Assembly: GCA_903877645.1 (NCBI GenBank)
Contig: CAIRES010000073.1
Location: forward strand, 124,001-188,000
DNA: 64,000 nt
Origin: an uncultured Bacteroidota bacterium
GTDB taxonomy: Bacteria; Bacteroidota; Bacteroidia; Chitinophagales; Chitinophagaceae
Direction: 5' to 3'
Position 1 is the stretch's first letter. Each line of letters begins with the position of its first letter. Shown piece by piece: positions 16,774 to 25,033 of the stretch. Made by a program: the position numbers and the translations under genes. Below the pieces are notes generated by a model. It worked only from the letters and a program-made list of their open reading frames with translations. It was not told where the DNA came from and made no database searches.

Positions 16774-17619
16774 ATGGTCATTTTCAAAAAAACACAGGAT
16801 ATAAAGGAATATATATCTTCGGTGCAGGCTGGGGGCACAAAATATGGCTTTGTGCCTACCATGGGTGCATTACATAACGGGCACTTGTCGCTGATACAGG
16901 AGGCGCGTAAAGGAGGACAGGCAGTAATATGCAGTATTTTTGTCAATCCCACGCAGTTCAATGATAAGAAAGATCTCGAAAAATATCCTATAACCACAGA
17001 TGCTGATATTGAGCTGCTCACAAGGGCCGGATGTGATGTGTTATTTCTGCCTTCGGTTGATGAAATATATCCCGGCGGAACGGAGGAAACACCCACTTTC
17101 GACTTCGGATACCTCGATACCATACTCGAAGGGGCCAAAAGGCCGGGCCATTTTAAAGGGGTAGGACAGGTGGTAAGCAGGCTGTTAGATATAGTAAATC
17201 CCGATAAATTGTATTTGGGTCAAAAGGATTACCAGCAATGTATGGTACTCACTAAGCTAATGGAACTGACCCGCAGAACTAAAATGAAGGTAGTGATATG
17301 CCCTACCACCCGTGAGGCTGATGGCCTTGCGATGAGCTCGCGTAATCGCAGGCTCACAGATCCGCAGCGAATAGTGGCAGGGGTGATATATCAATGTCTG
17401 GTGTCGATACAAACAAAGAAGGAATCGGGCAGTTTTGCCATAGTAAGAAAGGAATGTGAAGACTTGCTGACTGCAAAAGGGTTTGCTACAGAATATGTAG
17501 CGCTTGCCGATGCACGCGACCTTACCCTGCTTGATGAATACAATAAGGATATCCCGATGGTAGCCCTGATAGCAGCTAAGATAGGGGAGATAAGGCTGAT
17601 AGATAATATTTTACTGTAA
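16774..17619 (+). CDS. panC: Pantothenate synthetase
   Basis: PanC joins pantoate and beta-alanine with ATP to form pantothenate for CoA. I use the ATG at 16774 (MVIFKKTQDIKEYI), giving 281 residues; the frame stays open to an upstream ATG at 16726, but those 16 residues have no family counterpart. Motifs: FVPTMGALHNGHLSL with the HxGH nucleotidyl-transfer signature at 34-37, FVNPTQFN, KRPGHFKGVGQVVSRL, YLGQKDYQQ, and the KMSKS-like MSSRN. No panD follows in this window; the next gene, 11 nt on, is a ROK kinase. Confidence 0.96.
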   Translation: MVIFKKTQDIKEYISSVQAGGTKYGFVPTMGALHNGHLSLIQEARKGGQAVICSIFVNPTQFNDKKDLEKYPITTDADIELLTRAGCDVLFLPSVDEIYPGGTEETPTFDFGYLDTILEGAKRPGHFKGVGQVVSRLLDIVNPDKLYLGQKDYQQCMVLTKLMELTRRTKMKVVICPTTREADGLAMSSRNRRLTDPQRIVAGVIYQCLVSIQTKKESGSFAIVRKECEDLLTAKGFATEYVALADARDLTLLDEYNKDIPMVALIAAKIGEIRLIDNILL

Positions 17620-17630
17620 TCGTAGTATCG

Positions 17631-18572
17631 ATGAACGAACAACTGGCGCTGGGTATAGATATGGGTGGTACCAATACCGCTTACGGCTTTGTGAATAAAC
17701 GCGGTGAGATCGTACGTAAAGGTAGTGTGCCTACCAAAGGACATGATAGCGTAGAAGCGTTTATAGACGAGCTGAAAAATACACTTGTACCTATTGTTGC
17801 AGAGCTGGGCAAGGATAATCTAATAGGTGCGGGTATAGGTGCGCCGAATGGCAATATATATACCGGCGAGATCGTTTTTGCGCCCAACATGCCGTGGAAG
17901 GGGATCATACCTATGGCGAAACTGGTGGGCGAAGCGCTGGGTGTAAAAGCTATTCTCACCAACGATGCCAATGCTGCCGGCATCGGCGAAATGATGTACG
18001 GCGCCGCCAAGGGAATGAAAGACTTCATACTGGTGACACTGGGCACCGGTCTGGGCAGTGGCTTTGTGGCAAATGGCCAGATGATCTACGGACATGATGG
18101 CCTGGCCGGAGAATTAGGGCATGTGATAGCCGTTAGGGATGGCCGTAAATGCAATTGTGGCCGGCTGGGCTGCCTGGAAAGATATGCGTCTGCTACAGGC
18201 ATAGTGATCACGGCCGAGGAATGGCTGGCGCAGCGTGATGACCGTTCGATACTTAGACTGCATCCCGGCAAACTGACAGCAAAAGCAATACAGGATGCTG
18301 CACGCAAAGGAGATACACTGGCACTGGAACTCTATGAATACACAGGTAAAATTTTGGGACAAACCCTTGCAGATATGGTGGCTGTAACATCGCCACAAGC
18401 CATCATCTTCTTCGGTGGCCTCGCAAATGCGGGGGATATGCTGCTGCAGCCAATAAAGAAATACCTGGAAGATAACCTACTCAATATCTACAAGGATAAA
18501 GTGCAGGTATTGCAATCAGCACTGCCTGATGCAGATGCCGCGATATTGGGCGCTAGTGCGCTTGTGTGGTAA
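17631..18572 (+). CDS. ROK family sugar kinase (glucokinase-like)
   Basis: A 313-residue cytoplasmic kinase that phosphorylates a hexose with ATP. Visible: the ATP loop DMGGTN at 10-15, catalytic Asp in NDANAA (D112), the sugar-binding ELGH at 161-164, and the ROK zinc motif CNCGRLGCLE (C174, C176, C181). It looks most like Bacteroidota glucokinases, but ROK enzymes also use mannose, GlcNAc or ManNAc. Because the next genes encode mannosidases and a hexosaminidase, a salvage role for mannose or GlcNAc is possible; this is inference. It follows panC by 11 nt and ends 6 nt from the convergent GH125 gene. Confidence 0.93.
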   Translation: MNEQLALGIDMGGTNTAYGFVNKRGEIVRKGSVPTKGHDSVEAFIDELKNTLVPIVAELGKDNLIGAGIGAPNGNIYTGEIVFAPNMPWKGIIPMAKLVGEALGVKAILTNDANAAGIGEMMYGAAKGMKDFILVTLGTGLGSGFVANGQMIYGHDGLAGELGHVIAVRDGRKCNCGRLGCLERYASATGIVITAEEWLAQRDDRSILRLHPGKLTAKAIQDAARKGDTLALELYEYTGKILGQTLADMVAVTSPQAIIFFGGLANAGDMLLQPIKKYLEDNLLNIYKDKVQVLQSALPDADAAILGASALVW

Positions 18573-18578
18573 CCCTAA

Positions 18579-19997
18579 TTAACTCAGCAACGCAGGCCTT
18601 TCTCTATAAACCTTCCACACAAACTCTCCGAACAGGGTATTCGCCCAGGCAAACCACGGCCGGGTATATTTGGAGGCATCATCTTTATTGAATGACTCGT
18701 GCATGAAGCCCGTGCCTGCATGGCTGCGTTGCAGCGTATCGAGGCACATCTTTATTTCGGCATCGTCGGTGCTGGTGAGTCCCCGCATAGCTATGCTAAT
18801 GTGCCATATATAATCCATACCCACGTGCGGGCCGCCTATGCCTTCGCCTGCTTTGCCTTTGAAGAAGAATGGATTTTCGGTGGAAAGCACAAATTTGCGG
18901 GTGTTTTTATATACCGGGTCTTTTTCTATCTCCGGCATCAGGTAGCTGAGCGATAGTAAAGAGGGAACATTGGCATCATCCATCAGGTTATGGCTGCCAT
19001 AGCCATTTACTTCGTAAGCAAATATCTTCCCGAATTTATCAATCTTTATTTTTGCGTCATTATCTATTCCGGTCACTATTTGCGTCATCATTGTATTGAT
19101 GGCGCCGGTATCAAAAGGTGTTTTTGTTGCTTCAATAAGCGTCACCAGGTGTCCCAGGCTCGCAAAAGCGAACAGGTTGCTGGGCACTAGGTACGGAAAT
19201 ATTGTAGCATCGTCACTCGGGCGGAACATGGAGCAGATCATACCGTTGGGGCGAACCGGGTAGCCATAGCCATTCAGTGGCACGCTATCTGTGGCAAATT
19301 CTGTTTTGCGCATAAAGCTGTATGGGCCCTTATCGTTCATCCGTTGCTGCTCTGTAAATGTTTTCATCACCAGCTTCATGGCTTCAGCCCATTGCGCATC
19401 AAAGGGTGATATGTCGCCGGTGGCCTTATAATACCCGTGTGCCAGGCGGATAGGGTAGCAAAGGCTGTCTATCTCCCACTTACGCTCATGTATGCCCCTG
19501 TGCATTTTTGTGCGGTCGTTTTTCCAACTGCTTTGTTTGTGTTCATTCTTATAAAATGCATTGGCATAAGGATCTCGCAATATGCATTTCACCTGCCTGT
19601 TGATCACCCCTTTTATCAGTTGTTTCAGGTCTTCATCTTCCTTGCACAGTGGCAGGTAGGGCCACACTTGTGCCGATGAATCTCTCAGCCACATAGCATC
19701 TATATCCCCGGTGATCACATAGGTGTCCGGCTTGCCGTCTATTATATCAAAATCTACAGTGGTATCGAGTGTATTGGGAAAACAATTCTCAAACATCCAT
19801 GCTATCTCCTTATTGCCAATATTCGCTTTTATTTCGGCGATCACTTTTTCTACAGCCTTGCTGGTAAAGTTCCTGTCGCTGGCGGCCACGCGCACTGTAG
19901 GGAAGGATGATGATGCGCCCAATACCCTCGAATAACGCGAAAGCAGTAAGGCTGAGGTAGCCAGCGAAGTTTGTGTAACAAATCGGCGTCTGTTCAT
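18579..19997 (-). CDS. GH125 exo-alpha-1,6-mannosidase, exported
   Basis: A 472-residue GH125 glycosidase (metal-independent, inverting) that removes alpha-1,6-linked mannose from N-glycan cores. The N-terminus MNRRRFVTQTSLATSALLL is a twin-arginine signal peptide. Family marks: FENCFPNTLDTTVDF, DIDAMWLRDSSAQVWPYLP, the central RPSDDATIFPYLVPSN and late HVGMDYIWHISIAMRGLTS and HAGTGFMHESFNKDD. Length is normal for GH125. It is divergent from the GH92-GH2-GH20 operon across a 134-nt gap, forming one degradation locus. Export by Tat before glycan hydrolysis is inferred from the signal only. Confidence 0.93.
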   Translation of the reverse strand: MNRRRFVTQTSLATSALLLSRYSRVLGASSSFPTVRVAASDRNFTSKAVEKVIAEIKANIGNKEIAWMFENCFPNTLDTTVDFDIIDGKPDTYVITGDIDAMWLRDSSAQVWPYLPLCKEDEDLKQLIKGVINRQVKCILRDPYANAFYKNEHKQSSWKNDRTKMHRGIHERKWEIDSLCYPIRLAHGYYKATGDISPFDAQWAEAMKLVMKTFTEQQRMNDKGPYSFMRKTEFATDSVPLNGYGYPVRPNGMICSMFRPSDDATIFPYLVPSNLFAFASLGHLVTLIEATKTPFDTGAINTMMTQIVTGIDNDAKIKIDKFGKIFAYEVNGYGSHNLMDDANVPSLLSLSYLMPEIEKDPVYKNTRKFVLSTENPFFFKGKAGEGIGGPHVGMDYIWHISIAMRGLTSTDDAEIKMCLDTLQRSHAGTGFMHESFNKDDASKYTRPWFAWANTLFGEFVWKVYRERPALLS

Positions 19998-20081
19998 AGT
20001 GGTAAGGGTACAGTTTAAGACTTTAAATGTAATAAAGTAAATCTATAAATGGCTATCCATTGTACCTGTTTAGATTCAGGA

Positions 20082-20111
20082 TTGGTAGAACAAAGAAATG
20101 ACTTACTTTTA
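20082..20111 (+). promoter_or_regulatory. Candidate promoter of the GH92-GH2-GH20 operon
   Basis: TTG (20082-20084), 19 nt, TACTTTTA (20104-20111), one base off the TAnnTTTG consensus, 20 nt before the GH92 ATG. The remainder of this divergent gap is A/T-rich and shows no obvious operator. Confidence 0.5.
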
Positions 20112-20131
20112 TTGCTTCCACAAATACATCA

Positions 20132-22372
20132 ATGATGGCTGTTTCTTTCAAGGAATGTTCTTTTGTGCTTATTGCCCTGGTAGGTTCGTATGGCCTGGCA
20201 TTCGCACAAAACAATAATAAATATATTGATCCCTTTATAGGCACAGGTGGCCACGGGCATACCTATCCGGGCGCTACGGTACCCTTTGGCATGGTGCAGT
20301 TGAGCCCTGATAACGGTACACAGGGATGGGATTGGTGCAGCGGCTATAATTATAGCAGTAATACTATTGCCGGCTTCAGTCACATGCACCTCAGCGGCAC
20401 CGGCTGCGGAGACTGGTGCGATATTTCTGTGATGCCCAATAACGGGCTGATACCCGATACCGCACAGGATTTTAGGGTGGGCTTCAGTCATAATAATGAG
20501 CGTGCAAGGCCGGGGTTTTATTCGGTAATGCTGGATAATGGTATACGTGTGATGCTTACTGCTACTGAGCATTGCGGCCTGCATGCCTATTTATTTCCCA
20601 AGGGCAGCAAACCGGTGATACGCTTCAATACTGCTTTTTGTATCAATTACGACAGCACTACGGTGTCATTTATTAAAAAAGTTAACGATTCTACAGTAAT
20701 AGGCTATCGCTACTCTTCGGGATGGGCCAACGTACAGAAGGTATATTTTGCTGCACGTACCTCTGTGCCGTTTGAGGAATTGCGTACCAATGTGGTAGCG
20801 CATTTTAAAGGCCCGGACGGCAAGCCGGGTCCCGTCACTAACGGGCAATTGATATTTAAGGCCGCGACTGCTCTGCCTAAGATGATCAATATGAAGGTGG
20901 GGCTTTCATCGGTAAGTACGGAAAAGGCATTGCAGGCATTGAATGAAGCGCCGGGCTGGCATTTTGAATCAAAGGCGAATGTTGCTGCCAACAAGTGGGC
21001 CAATGAAATAGACAAGATACAGGTAAGTACAAAAAGCGACAAACTGAAACACATATTCTATACTGCGCTGTACCATACCTGCATGGCCCCCGTATTATAT
21101 TCTGATGCCGATGGTGAATATAAGAACGCAAAAGGCAATATACTTAAAATGAAGCAGGGGCAGCGCTATACAGTGTTCTCGTTGTGGGATACTTTCCGTG
21201 CGCTTAATCCATTATTTACCATTACCCAGCCCGAGCGTAATGTAGATATGCTCAACAGTATGCTGGCCTTTTATGATGAGAATGGCTTGCTGCCTGTGTG
21301 GGATCTCAGTACATGGGAAACCGGCTGTATGAGCGGATACCACGCCGTGCCTGTACTGGCCGATGCTATACTGAAAAACACCAAAGGGTTGGACGCAAAA
21401 CGTGCCTACGAGGCAATGAAGAAAAGCGCATTCCAGGATATTCGCGGCACACAGGATTATATAAAGTACGGCTACCTGCCACAAGATAAGGGCAGCTATA
21501 GTGTAACAATAACTCTTGAATATGCCTACGACGACTGGTGTATTGCACAGGTGGCGAAGAAGCTCGACAAGATGGATGACTATAAGGAATTCATGAAAAG
21601 GTCAGAAGCCTACAAGCTGCTGTTCGATAAGAACAGTGGCTTCATTAGAGGGAAAAACTCAGATGGCAAATGGGTAGAGCCTTTTGATCCGTACATGACA
21701 TCTACCGAGGGCAAATCTATGTATGAAGAAGGAAACGCATGGCAATACACCTTCTTTGTGCCGCATGATGTGCGGGGTCTTGCTAAGGAGATGGGTGGTA
21801 ACGAACAGCTTTCAAAAAAGCTCGACTCACTGTTTACCGTGTCATCGGCAGTGAAAGGCGAAAGTGCACCACCCGATGTAAGCGGCCTGATAGGGCAGTA
21901 TGCACATGGCAACGAACCCAGCCACCACATAGCCTATATGTATAGTTTCATAGGACAACCATGGAAAACACAGGAGCGTGTGCGCTTCATTATAGACTCC
22001 ATGTACCACGATCAGCCTGATGGTTATGCGGGTAATGAAGACTGTGGCCAGATGAGTGCCTGGGAAGTATGGAGCATGATGGGCCTATACCCCGCCAACC
22101 CCGCCAGTGGTGAGTATGTATTTGGCAGCCCGGTATTCGATGAGGTGAGTATACAGTTGCCGGATAACAAGAAAATGATCATTAAAACAGTGAACAATGC
22201 CAAAGACCATCCCTACATACAAAGCGTGACGCTGAATGGTAAACCTTATAGCAAAACCTACATCACACATGCGCTGCTGATGGAAGGAGGTACACTGGAG
22301 TTTGTGATGAGCGCGCAGCCGAATAAAGAATATGGTGCAGACCCGTCAACGTGGCCGGCATCAATGAATTAG
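20132..22372 (+). CDS. GH92 alpha-mannosidase, exported
   Basis: A 746-residue calcium-dependent exo-alpha-mannosidase. A signal peptide ends at about LAFA-QNN. The mature protein begins with the GH92 hallmark YIDPFIGTGGHGHTYPGA, then FSHMHLSGTGCGDWCDI. The late catalytic segment GNEDCGQMSAWEVWSMMGLYP has D637, the position of the general base. GH92 enzymes cut alpha-1,2, 1,3, 1,4 or 1,6 mannose; linkage cannot be read here. The CGDW variant after HLSGTG (rather than the alpha-1,2-type residues) may bear on linkage. It is first gene of the operon, 21 nt before GH2, with the downstream frame continuing unbroken after its TAG. Confidence 0.95.
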   Translation: MMAVSFKECSFVLIALVGSYGLAFAQNNNKYIDPFIGTGGHGHTYPGATVPFGMVQLSPDNGTQGWDWCSGYNYSSNTIAGFSHMHLSGTGCGDWCDISVMPNNGLIPDTAQDFRVGFSHNNERARPGFYSVMLDNGIRVMLTATEHCGLHAYLFPKGSKPVIRFNTAFCINYDSTTVSFIKKVNDSTVIGYRYSSGWANVQKVYFAARTSVPFEELRTNVVAHFKGPDGKPGPVTNGQLIFKAATALPKMINMKVGLSSVSTEKALQALNEAPGWHFESKANVAANKWANEIDKIQVSTKSDKLKHIFYTALYHTCMAPVLYSDADGEYKNAKGNILKMKQGQRYTVFSLWDTFRALNPLFTITQPERNVDMLNSMLAFYDENGLLPVWDLSTWETGCMSGYHAVPVLADAILKNTKGLDAKRAYEAMKKSAFQDIRGTQDYIKYGYLPQDKGSYSVTITLEYAYDDWCIAQVAKKLDKMDDYKEFMKRSEAYKLLFDKNSGFIRGKNSDGKWVEPFDPYMTSTEGKSMYEEGNAWQYTFFVPHDVRGLAKEMGGNEQLSKKLDSLFTVSSAVKGESAPPDVSGLIGQYAHGNEPSHHIAYMYSFIGQPWKTQERVRFIIDSMYHDQPDGYAGNEDCGQMSAWEVWSMMGLYPANPASGEYVFGSPVFDEVSIQLPDNKKMIIKTVNNAKDHPYIQSVTLNGKPYSKTYITHALLMEGGTLEFVMSAQPNKEYGADPSTWPASMN

Positions 22373-22393
22373 ACTGTAAAATTCTTCTCATCT

Positions 22394-25030
22394 GTGCGTA
22401 CCATCGCAAAGGCTATATGGCTTCTATTCCTGTTGTGCAGGATCACCGTGCTCTTCGCACAGCAGCAATATGAGCTGAATGACGGATGGAAGTGCGTGCG
22501 CGCAAAGGATATAAAAAGCAATGGTGCACAAATATCTAGCCCATCATTTATACTCTATGGCTGGCTACCTGCCGTAGTGCCGGGGACCATCCTTACTTCT
22601 CTGCTCGCCAACAAACTAATTCCTGATCCCTTTTATGGGATGAACAATAAGCAGGTACCTGATATTTATGAAACAGGTAGCAGCTACTACACTTACTGGT
22701 TTGTAAAGGATTTTGCAGGACAAGCAGTAAAGGGGGGGAAGGTCTGGTTACTGCTGCGGGGAGTAAACTATAGCTATACCGCATACCTTAATGGCCATCA
22801 GCTCAGTGAGCAGCCGGATAAAGGTATGTACCTGCGTCATAGCTTCGACATTACTCCCTATCTCAGTAAGGATGGGCACAACAGGCTTGCCATCATTGTC
22901 TATCCGCCCGACCCTGTGGGCAATCCAAACGGCGGCCAGGGTGGCGATGGCATGATAGCCCACAGCATCACCAATCAGTATACCGCAGGGTGGGACTGGA
23001 TACAACCCGTACACGATCGCAATACCGGGATATGGGATAAGGTGGTCGTCAAAAAAACGAAGCAGGTATTTGTGGAGCATACGCATGTAGTTACACTCGT
23101 GCCGGGCAGGCGTATGCCTGAAGGTCCACAAAAACCCGCTATCATAAAAGTAACAGCAGAGGTAGAAAATACTAACGACACAGGCATCGTTGATGGTATC
23201 GTACAATGCGAACTGGAAGGAAAGAAAGTAAATATTAAAGTAAGCCTGGAGCCGCAATCCATGCAGCTTATAGAGTTTCCGCCAATGACACTGGATAGCC
23301 CTAAATTATGGTGGCCAAATGGTTATGGTGAGCAAGACCTGTACAACCTCAAAGTCCGTTTTCTGGTAAAAGGAAAAACGGTGTCCGATGAAGAGCAGGT
23401 ACAGTTTGGTGTGCGACAGTTGACGACAGTATGGAACAAAAAAACACAAAGCCGGGAGATCAGGTGCAACGGGCAAAAGATATTCATAAAAGGGGGCAAC
23501 TGGATCGCATCAGATGAGATGTTGCGCTGCTCCAAAGATCGCTATGATGCAGAAGTTCGCTATCACAGGGACATGAACCTGAACCTCATCCGGGTATGGG
23601 GCGGAGGCCTAACTGAGCGTCCCGAATTTTATGATGCTTGTGATAAGTACGGGCTGCTGGTGATGCAGGATTTCTGGGTGTCCGGAGATTGTAATGGTCG
23701 GTGGTATGACCCATTGAAGAAGGAAGACACTATTGCACGTAGGAAATATCCTGATGATCACGCGTTACTGCTGGAGTCGCTGGAGGATCAGATAAAAATG
23801 CTGCGCAACCATGCATCCTTGGCTATATGGTGCGGCGGCAATGAGATTCGCCCCCCGGCAGATGTGTTGGTTCCATTGCGTGATTCGCTGTTGCCACAAC
23901 TCGATGGTACACGTTGCTTTTTTGAGTTTTCTAACGACGACAGTATGTCGCTGAACGGTGGCGATGGGCCTTACACCATTCAACCCGATACCTTCTTCTG
24001 GTCACACAGGTCATTTCCTTTTAATTCAGAGATCGGCTCGGTGGGCATCGGCGATACCGAATCGCTAGCGCGGTTCATACCTAAGAAAGATATGGTACCG
24101 CCGCACTATGACCCGGCAGCACATAAGTGGATAGTGGACAGTGTATGGCAATACCACAAATACAGCGGCTACGACTCGGTAATAGAAGCCTATGGCCACC
24201 CTAAGGATATAGAAGACTTCACCCGAAAGGCCCAACTGGTAAACTACAACCAATACCGCGCCCTGATGGAAGGCGCTACTGCGCATATGTGGGACTGGTA
24301 CACCGGCATCATTGAGTGGAAAACACAAAACCCATGGACGGCAATGGTGGGGCAGATGTACGACTACTATCTTGATCCTAATGCAGGCCTGTATGGGACA
24401 CAGGAAGGAGCCCTGCCATTGCATGTGATGTATGATCCCGTGCGCAAAAAACTGCTGGTGGCAAATGGTACACCTTACCAGCGCAAGTTGAGTGTAGGGG
24501 TTGGATTGTTTAATGGCACTACTACCTTTATTATGCAATCTCCCGGCGTTACAGAGGTTACTACACAACCTAATAGTGTTACAGGGGCAAAGGTAACGAT
24601 CCCTGATTTTTACAGTAAGTACAATAATAAAGACCAACATTTTCTTATTGCTTCCATGTCTGATTCTACGGGCATGATCGACGAAAATACCTATTGGCTG
24701 CCCGATTCCGCAGGTAGCTATACCTGGCTCGATAAAATGAAGAAAGCCCCTGTTACTGCGCTTGCTTCATCCACCGGGGAGGGTAAGGTGTCGGTCACAA
24801 TTACTAATGACAACAGTGTATACATGGCTTTTTTCATCAGGGTTTCTGTGGTCGATAAGCACACAAAAAAAAGAATATTACCGGCTTTCTGCAATAATAA
24901 TTATATTTCCGTCTTGCCGCGAGACCATAAGACAGTGCAAGTGGAGTACTCACCATCAAAGGATATAGAGCCACTGATCTGCATAGAAGGGTATAATGTG
25001 GCTAAACAATACATCGAAATAAAACATTGA
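22394..25030 (+). CDS. GH2 beta-mannosidase / exo-beta-glucosaminidase-like enzyme, exported
   Basis: An 878-residue GH2 enzyme starting at GTG 22394; no in-frame ATG exists between the GH92 stop and the signal peptide, which reads AIWLLFLLCRITVLFAQ. Domains in order: N-terminal sugar-binding jelly roll (about 25-200), Ig-like sandwich (about 220-330), TIM barrel (about 350-660) with FIKGGNWIASDEM, WGGGLTERPEFYDACDKYG and the acid/base WCGGNEIRPP, the nucleophile region FNSEIGSVG, and C-terminal beta domains. It resembles the subgroup containing exo-beta-glucosaminidase CsxA and mannosylglycoprotein endo-beta-mannosidase. Among mannosidases the likely target is the Man-beta-1,4-GlcNAc core bond. 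It is 3 nt from GH20. Confidence 0.88.
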   Translation: MRTIAKAIWLLFLLCRITVLFAQQQYELNDGWKCVRAKDIKSNGAQISSPSFILYGWLPAVVPGTILTSLLANKLIPDPFYGMNNKQVPDIYETGSSYYTYWFVKDFAGQAVKGGKVWLLLRGVNYSYTAYLNGHQLSEQPDKGMYLRHSFDITPYLSKDGHNRLAIIVYPPDPVGNPNGGQGGDGMIAHSITNQYTAGWDWIQPVHDRNTGIWDKVVVKKTKQVFVEHTHVVTLVPGRRMPEGPQKPAIIKVTAEVENTNDTGIVDGIVQCELEGKKVNIKVSLEPQSMQLIEFPPMTLDSPKLWWPNGYGEQDLYNLKVRFLVKGKTVSDEEQVQFGVRQLTTVWNKKTQSREIRCNGQKIFIKGGNWIASDEMLRCSKDRYDAEVRYHRDMNLNLIRVWGGGLTERPEFYDACDKYGLLVMQDFWVSGDCNGRWYDPLKKEDTIARRKYPDDHALLLESLEDQIKMLRNHASLAIWCGGNEIRPPADVLVPLRDSLLPQLDGTRCFFEFSNDDSMSLNGGDGPYTIQPDTFFWSHRSFPFNSEIGSVGIGDTESLARFIPKKDMVPPHYDPAAHKWIVDSVWQYHKYSGYDSVIEAYGHPKDIEDFTRKAQLVNYNQYRALMEGATAHMWDWYTGIIEWKTQNPWTAMVGQMYDYYLDPNAGLYGTQEGALPLHVMYDPVRKKLLVANGTPYQRKLSVGVGLFNGTTTFIMQSPGVTEVTTQPNSVTGAKVTIPDFYSKYNNKDQHFLIASMSDSTGMIDENTYWLPDSAGSYTWLDKMKKAPVTALASSTGEGKVSVTITNDNSVYMAFFIRVSVVDKHTKKRILPAFCNNNYISVLPRDHKTVQVEYSPSKDIEPLICIEGYNVAKQYIEIKH

Positions 25031-25033
25031 GTT

